Source: Ciona intestinalis
Taxonomy: Eukaryota; Chordata; Ascidiacea; Phlebobranchia; Cionidae
DNA length: 64,000 nt
Assembly: GCF_000224145.3 (NCBI RefSeq)
Contig: NC_020179.2
Location: 2,071,612-2,135,611 of the forward strand
Reading direction: 5' to 3'
Shown here piece by piece: positions 23,901-35,049 of this stretch; position 1 is the stretch's first letter, and each line of letters begins with the position of its first letter. A program made the position numbers and the translations under genes. Below the pieces are notes generated by a model. The model saw nothing but the letters and a program-made list of their open reading frames with translations. It made no database searches and had not been told where the DNA came from.

Positions 23901-26900
23901 CGCTACACCTTGCAGACAAACAAGCCATTCATGTTTAATTATTATCAAGTTAAACTTCTAATAGAAACAAAAGTGCGTAAGGACATAAACTAAAGTAAAA
24001 TGAAATAAAAAACTAACCCACCTTATCCCAGCGCAGTGCATTACGGTAACATTTTATGGCTTCGTCATATTTTTTATCGGATCTCTGAAGCAGACCGTAG
24101 ACATGCCAACACACATGGGACTTAAGGTCGTTTTTTAACCCACGTTTCACCAGTTCATAAGCTTCCTCTTTCTTGCCAGTACAGTTTAAAGTTAAACCTT
24201 TCATGGCTAGAGTTTCTGAAAAAAAAACACGTTTTGTTTGAGATAAAGTAAAATGAGATAATTAAAAACTAATAAAAAACACGAGATTTGTTTTTTTAAA
24301 ATGAGATGAATAAAAACTATAGTTATAAAATAAATTTAAAGTGCCCTTAACAAGAGCTTTTAATACCAGGTTAGCAGCTCTTTTAATTTATTTTAAAGGT
24401 CATCAACAGTGCTGAAAATTTAACTGCCATTGTCAAGTGAGCTTACTCTGAGACCACATGTTACTTAAATATCAGTTGTGTGGTCTTTTCTCTTTACTCT
24501 GATATTAGTTTTTATTTAGGAAAAAAGGTTTTTTTTTTTATTGAATCAATAAAAAAATCAATGCATTTGTAAATTTGGAGCAATTTTTTGTCAAAAGTTA
24601 AACCAGCTTGCATTTATACTGGCATATGTTGAATTAGCTGGTATTTTGACTAAAAGGAATCAAAACCGTTTCAAGATCATTTGCACATACACACAGCCTT
24701 TGTAAACATGTTGCGTGTCGTAATTAGGAAACTGCTTACATCATTGTTTAAACAAGGATATCACGGTAACAAATTAAACCAGTATGGCAACCTTTATAAT
24801 AGCCCATATTTATAGTTTGATTTGGTGGAGCTTAACAGCTGTACTAGTTTAAAGGCCTAGGTCCAGGTCTATGAAACATAGTTAAATATATAAATTGCTG
24901 CAACGCAAGTGTGAAAAACTGGTTACTGAGATTTTAAAACAAAATTACATAACATTGAAATGTTAAAACAATAGACATACCTCCATGTTCTGCAAATTTG
25001 GGGTTGGACAAAATTTGTTTGGCGAACTTTAGACCATTTTTGTATTGCTTCTGCTCGTAACATTTCTGAAAAAGGTGAAAATGTATAAGGATTAAAATTA
25101 TAAGGAAATAAACATAAAAGCATAAAATAAAAATACCCTTTAAAGGTTGATGTGTTGTTTTGTAATAGTAAAACTGTATTGAATATTATAACAACGTGTA
25201 GGCATCAATTAAGATCTTGTCACAGCTTTAAGTATATTACATACAGACAACTGTTATCACTCATTGATGAGCAAACTATTTGGCATATTTAGAGTAGGTC
25301 CTATTACGTTTCATTATACAGTTATTACCTATTATTATGTTAAACTTGTTTTAATATTTGAATAATACAATGTGTGTATGGTGCTGCAACAGTGTTTAGC
25401 CATAGGAATAAAACAGTCTATAAAAATGATATAGGCTACTGAGTAGTATTATATAAATATATATATATATATATATAATTTAAAAATTTAGTCAAGAGGG
25501 ATAATAAAAACAATATCATATTTTTTTGTTTTCTATCCAAGTCCTGTAGAATACTTTTTAGTTTATGTGAACGTTATTTATTAAACATCAATGTCCACTG
25601 TAGTTGAAGGATTGTGTAAAAAAAGAATGTGGGATTTCTATGATTATTTTTAATTTTGTTCTTTTTCTTTGTTTTCCTGTCTTTGGGGCAAAAAAAACAT
25701 TTATGTGAAAAAAAAACAATAAAAAACAATGTTTTCAAAAGCAACTTATCTTAATCAAAAGATATGTTAATTAAATGTATCTTAATTAAAAGATACACAA
25801 ATTAACAAAGCAAGTACAGGGCAATAAAATGCTACAAATCTTAATCATGTAACTAATGTATTTAGTCTATAACGCATTTTAAACGTTTTTGGTCTAATGC
25901 TTCTTGCTTCATTTCTGTTGAAGTTTAATTAACCTTTCTTTATTAAATATAAGCTTCTTTACAAATAACATTTTTTTAAAAAAAAGTTCTATAAGTTCAT
26001 GACTTTTACAAAGCACAATAAATGACTGAAGTATTGCTCTTTTAACTTAATGACAAAGGTTTTTGAAAATCTGAATGACATATTCAACTTAACTTAACCA
26101 AACTAGAAACGATAATGAATATAACCAATCCTTAACCTTATAAAACTATAAAACAACCGATTGGTGCATATTTGGCTCTGAATCGCTTACAAGCACCAAA
26201 TAAACACAGTCCACCATGCATTTATGATTTATACGGCAATTCATGCTTTGTGAGATCCAAAACGGCACTAGAGCATCTCGGTAATCCTTTAGCTGGTGGC
26301 CACTTGAAATTTTGGTTTCAAAATGTTCTATAGCCCTCACAAATACCTGCCGTCTAATTATTTTTTTCAAAAAAGTCGGACGTTAGTGTCGAAAATTAAC
26401 TTTAAAAATGCGCGAAAACATGCTTCGTCACTGTAATTCATCTGATTTGCGTAAGGTTAACGATTTGTTACGTCACAACCGCAGTCTGTTACAACACAAT
26501 AGTGATATATTACATACGTTACAAGACGGTATAGCCTTGTTTTTTCCCCACTGTTTTAACGCAGGAATCAAATGTGACAATACGCATTCTATGACGTAAT
26601 AATTCAACCTTGGTTTAATTCATAACGGCTGGTATGGAAAATACGGTGACTTAGCACGATTTCGCGCATTTTCAAAGTTAATTTTCGACACGAACGCACG
26701 AGTTATTCCCTAAAAAAATTATACAGTGAGTATCAGTGAGACCCAAGGAACATTTTGAAACCAAAATTTTAGGTGGCCACCAGCTAAAGGATTACCGAGC
26801 ATCTCTATACATATACCAGTTTTAGTGTTTTGGTATGATGCCCCTTTAATGTACATTTAAGAAAACTAAAAGGTATATATATAATATATATATATATTAT

Positions 26901-26990
26901 GTAAATATATATTTATTTAAACTCATAACATACCAGTATCCTGTTAAACAGGGTTTTCTCTTTAGGTGGTAAGGGTTGACTGGTTGGCAT
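14962..26990 (-). CDS. NAA15: NAA15, auxiliary subunit of NatA N-terminal acetyltransferase
   Basis: Eighteen exons: 26934-26990, 24981-25065, 24022-24215, 22629-22697, 22295-22429, 21601-21742, 21223-21438, 20441-20620, 19816-19982, 19270-19422, 18192-18320, 17613-17762, 17136-17320, 16800-16881, 16234-16447, 15724-15867, 15435-15532 and 14962-15270. They join in phase to about 902 residues; the human protein is about 866. The TPR scaffold is near-identical to the vertebrate protein in places ([39 protein letters not shown]). Residues ~560-650 are a Lys/Glu-rich helical segment ([20 protein letters not shown]). The family anchors the catalytic subunit NAA10 to the ribosome for co-translational acetylation. 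Exon 8 must use acceptor 20621/20622, because the nearer AG breaks phase. The C-terminal tail ([14 protein letters not shown] onward) is divergent. Introns carry MITEs, SINEs and two clean transposon insertions. Confidence 0.95.
16030..16115 (-). mobile_element. SINE fragment, diverged
   Basis: NAA15 intron 15. Recognised by GACAATCTATTAGGAAGCAC, CACTGGGTTGAAG and GCTCACAATGGTAGTAG. Confidence 0.5.
16600..16685 (-). mobile_element. SINE fragment, diverged
   Basis: NAA15 intron 14. Recognised by TAGTAACCACTACGTTAAAG and CCCAAAGACACGTAGGCCAC. Confidence 0.5.
17982..18155 (-). mobile_element. Inverted-repeat MITE, copy 6
   Basis: NAA15 intron 11. Both ends present (TATAGTAGGGTGGGAAAG and TCCCACTTTACTATA). 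Confidence 0.8.
18978..19243 (-). mobile_element. tRNA-derived SINE with internal gap
   Basis: Tail, body and head on both sides of the gap, with A and B boxes at the right end. It ends about 27 bases before an NAA15 exon. A second tail fragment lies at about 18866-18945. Confidence 0.85.
19097..19146. other. Assembly gap, 50 N, inside a SINE
   Basis: Exactly 50 N within a minus-strand SINE copy in NAA15 intron 10, just downstream of the exon at 19270-19422. Confidence 0.95.
19578..19753 (+). mobile_element. Inverted-repeat MITE, copy 7
   Basis: NAA15 intron 9. Both ends present (TATAGTAGGGTTGGGGAAG and TTACCCAACCCTATTATA). Confidence 0.8.
20150..20258 (-). mobile_element. SINE-like element with a different tRNA head
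   Basis: NAA15 intron 8. The minus strand reads GCGCCGTGGCTCAGTGGTTT, a tRNA A box, followed by a degenerate B-box region. It differs in sequence from the main SINE. Confidence 0.5.
23109..23557. mobile_element. hAT-type MITE with 8 bp target duplication
   Basis: Ends TAGGGATGCACATTACAGAA and near-perfect complement; target duplication ACCACCTT at 23101-23108 and 23558-23565. The interior has further GATTCGAAT-type inverted blocks. It lies in NAA15 intron 3, 449 bp, no transposase frame. Confidence 0.85.
23730..23990 (-). repeat. Unclassified dispersed repeat, copy 3
   Basis: Minus-orientation copy in NAA15 intron 3: TGTTAAAACATGCTTACAGT, AATAAGCGTGGTCGCTACAC and TAAACTTCTAATAG. It ends close to exon 24022-24215. 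Confidence 0.65.
26280..26796. mobile_element. Long-armed foldback element with 9 bp target duplication
   Basis: Arms of about 137 bases (26280-26417 and 26661-26796) are inverted copies, starting GGTAATCCTTTAGCTGGTGG. GAGCATCTC duplicates at 26271-26279 and 26797-26805. Long arms plus a 9 bp duplication fit a Mutator-like (MULE) non-autonomous element. It lies in NAA15 intron 1. Confidence 0.8.
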
Positions 26991-27271
26991 ATTTGGGGTT
27001 CTTTTAGTATAAGTGCAATGGACTTTTTAAGCTACAGAGACCAGAACGTAATCTAAATCTTGTACAACACTGTAAATCACAAAACTTATTAATATTTTAA
27101 ACAGCGTATAAGTTACCAAGCAAGTGTGAAATGGCTGTATTCACTATAATAGTGACATTTGGTGTATATAGCCTACAATGTTATAGTATGCAGCACGCCT
27201 GAACATCAGGCAGTTGCAACTCGCAATATTATACAAATACTTTGCTCATTGGTGCCTCGTGCACTAAAAAT

Positions 27272-27480
27272 TTATACAATAGATCCTGATGGTCCATGTT
27301 TTTCTATAATAAATAGCTGTAGAGGCTTCTCATGTCCATGCGTAATCTGTTTACTCAAGTACACAACACTATAGCAAACGGGACAGGAACTGAAAAGCGT
27401 GTTGCTCAATTCGTCCATTGAAACTTCAGCGGTCGGGTCGATAGACTTTTCGGCAAACTTTTCAAATGGTTGAAATGTTA
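27272..27480 (-). CDS. Unrecognised coding-like exon upstream of NAA15
   Basis: A minus-strand frame runs to TAA at 27272-27274 with protein-like composition: FEKFAEKSIDPTAEVSMDEL, then NTLFSSCPVCYSVVYLSKQI and EKPLQLFIIEKHGPSG. There is no start codon at its 5' end, so it would be a last exon, or start at the internal ATG (27417-27419). Possible acceptors are the AG before TTTGCC or before TCTATC, both phase 0. I do not recognise the family. It sits between NAA15 (same strand, 280 bases downstream) and CCT2. It may join the small frame at 27682-27954, whose internal CAG/GTGACA donor is also phase 0. Confidence 0.4.
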
Positions 27481-27681
27481 AGCGTGAGAAATATTAACAA
27501 CAAATAAACTACATATTTGAAATTTTCATTTGATAATACAATAATAATATAAAATGGTGTACTGAGACCACTGAGACCAGACATACCACGTGTGCTGTGC
27601 CTTGTAACCTGAGGTTTAATGATTTTTATATCATTGCGCATCGGTTTAAAATTAACTATGTATAGATTTAATTTAAATTTT

Positions 27682-27954
27682 TTATTTTAAAGTACTATTT
27701 TTTTTATTGAAAAGCATCTCAATAAAAAATATGACCCCCCGATTGACAGGCTTTGAACAGCTTGAAATAATTCCTTCTTTCAGAAACGTGTTCATGGTTG
27801 AGTGATTTCTCTTATGAATGTTCGGGAACATGTGAGCTTGAATTGTCGCATTGGAGAAATCGTTGAGGGGTTTTGTCACCTGTTGTATGAGTTTAATCGT
27901 TTCGTGGCGAAAGCATTTAAGTATTTTAGGAAGACTGACGTTTCCTTTTTTCAT
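27682..27954 (-). CDS. Small unrecognised ORF, 90 codons, divergent from CCT2
   Basis: A complete frame starting MKKGNVSLPKILKCFRHETI and ending TLK, 66 bases from the CCT2 start and on the opposite strand. An AG lies two bases before its ATG, and AATAAA sequences lie at and just after its stop. The N-terminus is basic. No known domain is recognised. It may be a small divergent gene, the first exon of a gene ending at 27272 (donor CAG/GTGACA inside it), or a chance frame. Confidence 0.3.
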   Translation of the reverse strand: MKKGNVSLPKILKCFRHETIKLIQQVTKPLNDFSNATIQAHMFPNIHKRNHSTMNTFLKEGIISSCSKPVNRGVIFFIEMLFNKKNSTLK

Positions 27955-28019
27955 TTCTAGAGTTTTAACATTAAGTAATATTTGGTTAAAGTCGTTGTTT
28001 TACACAAGAAAAATTCAAA

Positions 28020-31000
28020 ATGGTACGTATTTTACCCATACTATTTTTACCTAGATTTTATACCACTTTATTATGGTTTACCACAATAAACATATGGATG
28101 TGTAACCACATCATAAGACTGTACATTGTATTATATTTCATTCATATTTAATATTTTCCAAAAATCAAATGTTTTTGTAATTTTCCAATATTGCACAGTT
28201 TGCACTATACCTTAGAATTGAATAGATTTTATTATATTGATAAACTCATAACAACAAAAAGCTACTTTACTGCTTTTAGATGTCCTTAAATCCCATCTCG
28301 ATTTACAACTATGGTGCAGATGAGGAAAGAGCTGAAATTGCAAGAATGGTAATTTCTTTTTCTTCATTTTACAATTATAATAGCGCAATTATTATTTGTG
28401 TTGAACCATACTTAAACTTGATAAAAATCTTTGCTCTAACTTGCACAAAAATCTGGATGTTTCTGCAAAATTATTTTAGCAAACTTAAAAGAAAATCCCC
28501 ATATTCAATAGGTAAACCTTTATAAAAAAACATCTCTCTTTTTTACCTTGATTGGAAAATCTTGGTATAATAAGAAATGACTAATCTCACCCCAAAAAAG
28601 AAAAATTCATCGCAACTTGTTTTAATCCAATAAATTAAACATTGACCATATTTTTATAAAAACCAGTTAGGGACTCTAAACTAACTCCCTGGCCGAGCTT
28701 ACTCTTTAAACACAGAATTACTCAGTCAGTAAAAACATTACCTTGTTACCCAGTCCTCATTTGTTGGTGCTGTTGCTATTGGTGATTTAGTGAAAAGCAC
28801 TTTGGGTCCAAAAGGCATGGACAAAATCCTGATGAGCCCAGGACCATCTGCTACTCATGAGCCTAATATCACTGTCACAAATGATGGAGCCACAATATTG
28901 AAGTCTGTTGGAGTCGATAACCCAGCTGCAAAAGTACTTGTAGGTGAGCAGAGGTCATGTAGCATTGTATAATATAAGCCACTCAAAAACCTAAGCATTG
29001 CTTTTTTATGGCATAGCTGTCATAGCACTTACTAGCTGTGTCTCATAAAAATCACTTTTTCATGTCAAACTAATATCACAAGACCTGAATATGGTTTTAT
29101 TTCTTATAACAAATTAAGATAAAAGGACCAGCCCTTACCTTTGAAGATCGGTATAAATACTGAAAACATGATATTATCTATAAATTATTGTTTTTGATTC
29201 CAGAGTTAGCAAAAGTACAAGATGATGAAGTAGGAGATGGAACGACTTCCGTCACGGTGTTGGCTGCAGAGTTGCTTCGGGTGAGCTTTTCATTTAAGTG
29301 TTTTCAGTTGCGCTGATTTCTCTATTTTTGTGTTATGGGGAATGTAGGTTGACTATGACATCATATTATCATTAATCATTATGTAACGCTTTATGTAAAT
29401 ATGAAACATAGACTTGGCACTGTCTACCCTGCAGTTGCGATAATGCTTGTTGAGAAGGCGGTAATAAACTGTTAAATGCTGTTTTATATTCAGAATAGTT
29501 TTCTAAGCAAAGCAAAATGTTTGTTATAAGATAATAGGGATTCACACATGGATCATTGCACCATAAGAGAAATTGTTTCGCTATTTTAGCACAGTATGTG
29601 TGTAGGGGTTGTGGGCCTTGGATAACTTGATCGGACCTCACCCACATAAAATAGGAAATGGCACTGTGTGTAATTTGTATTGCTGTATACCCTGTTTTTA
29701 AGTTCTGACAAGATTAGTATTATTATTGCTTACTAACAATCCTAATTTCTGATACTTCTTCTTTCAGGAAGCTGAAAAACTTGTAAACCAAAAATTCCAC
29801 CCTCAAACCATAATTCGTGGATGGCGTCGTGCATTGGAAGCAGCAAGAGAAGCTCTGGAAAAAGCAGCAATTGATAATGGGTAAAAAAACATTAAAAATT
29901 TAGAAGAGGAACCACAGATTTGTTAATTTAACCTAAAACTTGGGACTTTACTATAAACTATTAGGAATTCAATTTTTTTATTGTTTTATTGTTTTAAAAG
30001 TTGATCACTGATTTTATGCATGTGGGTATGCCACCTATGTTCAAATCCTACAACCTAGTATATAAAGATTGTACTTTAACTAATATTTATTCTCTTTCAG
30101 GAATGATGAAGAAAAATTCAAGGAAGACTTAATGAATGTATCAAGGACCACCCTCAGTTCAAAACTCCTCACTCAGCACAAGGACTTTTTCGCAAAGATG
30201 GCGGTTGATGCTGTGCTTAGATTAAAGGGAAGTGGAAATTTGGAAGCTATTCAGGTGCTGTATATACCTATATAATGCTTTTAGAATTAGAGCACGACCG
30301 ATTATCGGTTAGCCAATATATATCGGCTGCATTTTGATGGATTTACTGATTATCGGCAAGGGCAAAAAACGTCCGATAATATCTTAGTAACCAGACAAGC
30401 GCGTGTAACGTCGAGGTTATTTTAGGTCCATTACGCGTCTTTACGCGTCAACGTGATACACAAACAAACTGCATTAGCTGATAAATATAATGTTTGTTTA
30501 ATGGAATGGAGGTAAAATTTATTTGAAAAAATTACAAATTAACCAATTAAGTAATTACAAGTTCACTAATAACTAATTAATAATAATTAAGCCTGTTACT
30601 TGATTTTTATTAGCTATATCAGATTTTTCCGTTTTAATCAGTCAAGTTTTTAGGTGCATTAAAATATCGGTTATCGGCAACTGAAATTTACAAAATATCG
30701 GTATCGGTTTGAAAAAAGCAATAATGGGTGTGAATCCTTTTTACAAGTTATATGTATTCTCAAGTTTTCTTATAGAAGTGACATCTTTTAGATTGCTGCG
30801 CTTGTTTCTGAAATGAAATATCCTTTTACTTTTTAAATAAAACAGTTATTTTTTTGATGCAATTAATTTGGTTGGCATTTGATGGACTTTACATGTTAAA
30901 CTTTGTTAAAATGAGCTAGATGCAACAAATAATAAAGAGTAAAAATATTTTCAGATTATTAAAAAGCTTGGTGGTACTATGACCGATTCGTTTTTGGAAG

Positions 31001-33737
31001 AAGGTTTTTTATTGGATAAGAAAATTGGAATGAATCAACCAAAACGCATCGAAAACGCTAAAATTTTGATTTCTAATACTTCAATGGACACTGACAAAAT
31101 CAAGGTAAAAACAGGAAAAACTTTTTGTATTACTTAAGTATGTGTAGGATTTAAGTAATAAACAAAGATATATATTATATAGGCTATATATATATACTGA
31201 TTTAGGGCTATTTATATATTGAGGGACCTGAAATGAAAGCACAATACTTAAAATACATTTTATTACAGCAGTAAATCTGTCAGATAATTCAAAGGTTTGC
31301 GTGCATACTCACTAATATACCACTAATGTCTTGCTTTTTTAGATCTTCGGCTCCAGGGTTCGTGTAGACGGAACAGCCAAAGTTGCCGAGATAGAATTGG
31401 CTGAAAAACAGAAAATGAAAGAAAAATGTGAGAAGATTATCAACCATGGGATTAACTGTTTCATCAACAGGTAGGTCTTATGTTGTGACATTCTTAAAAA
31501 CAAATGCAGTTAAAAATAAAAGACAAATGACATTGAAATGATAAGTGACACAATTACTTTTGGAATAATAGGCCAGCTCTAAATCCCAGGACTTGTGTAT
31601 TTTCATATGACCTTAACCCAGTACAGCACTTACACTCAATAATATTCAAAATTCCCAATTTAAATCTTCTTTTCACTTGCAGGCAGTTAATATACAACTA
31701 CCCAGAGCAGCTGTTTGCTGATGCAGGTGTTATGGCAATAGAGCATGCTGACTTTGAAGGTGTGGAACGTCTAGCTTTGGTACTAGGTGGGGAAATCTGC
31801 TCCACATTTGACCGACCTGATCTGGTTCAGTTGGGCCATTGTGACCTCATAGAAGAGGTTATTATTGGTGAAGACAGATTATTGAAGTTTTCAGGTAGGC
31901 ATTGAGTGGATTTTTTCCTATTGCCATTGTTCAGTGGTTCTAAAGTGTTCGATTTGTAACCAAAGAATTTCGGTGTGTGTCTTTTGGCAGAACTTAAAAG
32001 AAAACATTAATAATGTTACATGTGTAATAACTAAATTTTAGGCAAGTTTTGGTCCCTGTGTTATACTGTCTGACATTACCACACTATACAAGGATGCATA
32101 AGTGTTATTCATTTGGTAACTAGTTACTCAACTATTGCAGGAGTTGCACGGGCTGAAGCGTGTACAATTGTTCTTCGTGGGGCAACTCAGCAAATTTTGG
32201 ACGAGTCCGAGCGCTCTCTGCACGACGCGCTTTGCGTGCTTCAACGCACAGTGGCCGAGACACGCACCGTGCAAGGAGGGGGTTGTTCTGAAGCCCTTAT
32301 GGCCTGCGCAGTGCAACAACTTGCCATGAAAACTCCAGGAAAGGAATCGGTGGCAATGGAAGCATTTGCAAGAGCTCTTATGCAGGTTTGTTTTGGGAGA
32401 ATTCGTTAATACTTCCAAAATCGAAAAAAAGAGATCACGTTTTTTGCTCCAGAATAGAATAGTTGACTTATAGTAGGTTGGGGTAAGATGGGATACCTTT
32501 TAATATTTTTTCTCATCTCATTCGGTTGCAAACAAAGAATATTTACATTTTTATTAAACCTTCTTCTCACTACTTTCATAAAACGTTGGTATTTGTTTAA
32601 AAAAGTCATGGTATTTGGATATTATGTGCTAAAGTTGTCCCATCTTACTCCACAATACTCTAACATATGTCTGTTTTTTACCAAAGTTTTGTTTGTTTGT
32701 ATTAATTTTGCACGTATTTTCTGTTTAGATCCCGATTACAATTGCTGACAATGCTGGTTATGATAGCTCAGATCTTGCTGCTCAGTTGAGAGCTGCACAT
32801 GCTGAAGGAAAGAACACAATGGGTCTGGGTAAGTTGTATTTTTGTTTTGTTGCTGGTTTCCTTCTCTTTGTTTTATTTGATTTGATCTTTGCAATCATGT
32901 AGTGGAGTAAAACAAATTAAGTGCCACTGCCATTGCTCTAGTTTCTAAATCTGTAGTTCTTAAACTTTTTTGGATGTTTTGCCCTTTTAACAAAGATGCT
33001 TATCCAATTTAACCCCAATATGTATTATGGCTATCATTTATTAAAAAGCGAAAAGGATTAATAATTTGAGTTATATTTAATGCGATGGATGTGCTAGTAC
33101 TACAATTGGCATAACTTTTCTGTCCCGCCAACTGAAGTTGATTTTGATTGGCAGCTAATTTACCCTTTAAAGTACAAGGAATTTGCCCCCAGTCTAAGAA
33201 TTGCTGGTCTAAATGCAGTAAATTGTAAAATATGGTCTGTTAAGTAATAACTCATTTCAACAGACATGGAACAGGGAGAAATAGCTTGCATGCAGAAACT
33301 AGGGATCACAGAGTCTTTCCAAGTGAAGAGACAGGTCCTTGTCAGTGCTGCTGAAGCAGCTGAAATGATCATTAGAGTTGACAACATCATTAAATCTGCG
33401 CCCAGGTAAAAACTATAATTTTTTTTCTGGTACCTAAAACCTGCGAGTTTTTTGTAAGTGCCAATTTGGGATTGTAAAACATTTGTCTTATATATTCATT
33501 GGTGGTATTCTGTAGTACTGTGCAGTAAGAAGATTATCATTACTTATTAGCACATTTTTTTTCTTTTGTTTGTTGTTTCTAACAATTAATAACCCTTGTT
33601 TAAAATGGTAGAGGATACTCTTGTATAATTGTGTAAATTTTCTTTGTTTACTACCAATTAGGATGATAAGCATACAACAATGTTATAAATTACTTATGTT
33701 ATCTCCCAGGCAAAGACAACCAGATCACCCACATTAA
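28020..33737 (+). CDS. CCT2: CCT2, beta subunit of TRiC/CCT chaperonin
   Basis: Thirteen exons: 28020-28022 (ATG only), 28280-28348, 28754-28943, 29204-29280, 29768-29880, 30101-30254, 30955-31104, 31343-31470, 31683-31894, 32141-32385, 32729-32828, 33264-33405 and 33710-33737. The chain is in phase and gives about 536 residues, against 535 in human. Group II chaperonin ATP-site motifs are present: NDGATILK and [16 protein letters not shown] (GDGTTS at residues 98-103); [13 protein letters not shown] lies upstream and [14 protein letters not shown] downstream. About four extra residues (around PSATHEPN) sit in the loop before NDGATIL. CCT2 is one of eight paralogous subunits of the cytosolic ring that folds actin, tubulin and other proteins. 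The start is split by an intron straight after the ATG; a second ATG opens exon 2, so either could initiate. It is transcribed away from NAA15. Confidence 0.95.
30283..30710. mobile_element. Probable decayed hAT-like element
   Basis: Starts with GAGCACGACCGATTATCGG and holds repeated ATCGG/CCGAT blocks in both orientations up to TATCGGTATCGG. No clear target duplication was found. It lies in CCT2 intron 6. Confidence 0.4.
32469..32660 (+). mobile_element. Inverted-repeat MITE, copy 8
   Basis: CCT2 intron 10. Full-length but diverged copy (TATAGTAGGTTGGGGTAAG; right end decayed). Confidence 0.75.
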
Positions 33738-34017
33738 ACAAGCACTGTGCATGAACTGAAGCAGTAAATATACAGAGGCAGCTGTTTGCATGTTTGTTCC
33801 ATGTAGTAACTTTTGTGTGTTGCAGCGCCGTAACCTATTTACACTATAAAATACTTCTTTTGGTATCTTTCGTGTTTTATTTAAGGAATAGCATTTGCCA
33901 GGAGGACACTTAAATGCAGGACTTTTCAGTTAGATTTTTTGCTACATAGCTCTTGTATAAGGAAAACGTTGTTGTTTGGCTGGGTGTTTCTAGCACAGAA
34001 TAGTGAAAGAGTGTGAC

Positions 34018-34167
34018 CAGTGGCGCAGCCAGGGGGGTTAGGGGGTCACGACCCCCTCCTTGTAACCAAAAATTAAAAATAATTTTAAAAATAAAATTTA
34101 AAAAAAGTTTTTTTTTAATTTTTTGATAATCACCCCCCCCCCCTTATTTTTTCTGGCTGCGCAACTG
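34018..34167. mobile_element. 150 bp hAT-like MITE
   Basis: Ends CAGTGGCGCAGCCAG and CTGGCTGCGCAACTG, with target duplications AGTGTGAC (34010-34017) and AGTGTGAG (34168-34175), one mismatch in eight. A related single end (GGCTGCTCCACTG) lies at about 21040-21121. Confidence 0.8.
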
Positions 34168-34986
34168 AGTGTGAGCATTCCAGCACAGGCCTTTATTAAA
34201 ATGGTTTATGACTGTAAACTCTGTCTTAGCAAGGAACACATTTATTTACCTTGGCTGTTCGTACTTAACAAACGGTTTGGAGGTAAAAGCAAGAATGTAA
34301 TGTCATCACCAGGCTCATATATATATTTGTGTGCATGTATGAACAGCATTCAGTCTTTGTTAATGGCTTTAGATTGATTGCACTGCTATTTATGTAAGAG
34401 ATTGCAAAACAAACACACATAGTGGATTGCAGTTATGTTAACTGGCAATGCAATAGCATAGAGAAACACAAAGATGGGATGTAGGCACCTGCAGTGCTCC
34501 CAACTGTTTTTGTTGCCTAAGTTCAGAGAATGTATTATTATACCTTTTATAGTGCCTTATGAAATAAGTTTAGCAGCGCAAACAAAAAAGTCTTTTCAAG
34601 GGCCACTAAAGAGGTGTAATAATATATGAAACGTTCATTATTTTAACGGAAAATGCTGTTTTCATAAACAAATGGGTGAAAACAACAGGATTTCAGGACT
34701 GTAAAAGTACTTAAGTTCAAAACACAACATATAACAAAAAGTTTCGTTATCAGAGCTTAGTTAACAGTCCTAGCACGCTATTTTGGTAAGATTAGTTTGT
34801 ACAACACTTCAGTATCTTATAGGTTTTGTACCAATCAGATTTCACACTATAAAAATTTCAAATTAACACTGTTTACTATGTGTAACATAGGCATTACGCA
34901 ATACTTTGTAAAAAGAATAAAATACCCATGCCAAAAGGTATCGTAAGATTATAAAAAAATAATTAACTAAGTATTGGGCAACGTGC

Positions 34987-34992
34987 TTTATT
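34987..34992 (-). terminator. Poly(A) signal of the amisyn gene
   Basis: AATAAA read on the minus strand about 58 bases beyond the TAA that ends the R-SNARE exon. Position and spacing fit the 3' end of this gene. Confidence 0.55.
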
Positions 34993-35049
34993 TTGCATGG
35001 GAAGCTCTAAAAATCTAAAAAACAGGTAACCCTGGCTAAACAACAAAAT

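Larger units (their letters stand above)
26991..28019. promoter_or_regulatory. Shared head-to-head promoter region of NAA15 and CCT2
   Basis: The two start codons lie 1,029 bases apart on opposite strands, so both promoters must lie here unless 5' exons extend further. No TATA box or known factor site stands out. The region also holds the two unrecognised minus-strand frames listed separately. Co-regulation of a co-translational acetylase subunit and a chaperonin subunit is plausible but is inference. Confidence 0.5.
33738..35049. other. Tail-to-tail spacer between CCT2 and STXBP6
   Basis: 3' UTRs plus a 150 bp hAT-like element (34018-34167). The open frame at 34123-34377 starts in that element and shows no domain. 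Nothing else recognisable. Confidence 0.6.

Noticed and set aside
26408..26599. 63-codon frame in the foldback element
   Set aside because: It spans the arm and loop of the transposon, shows no transposase motif and is too short.
34123..34377. 84-codon frame between CCT2 and STXBP6
   Set aside because: It begins inside a MITE, has no domain, and lies in the 3' flank of both genes.
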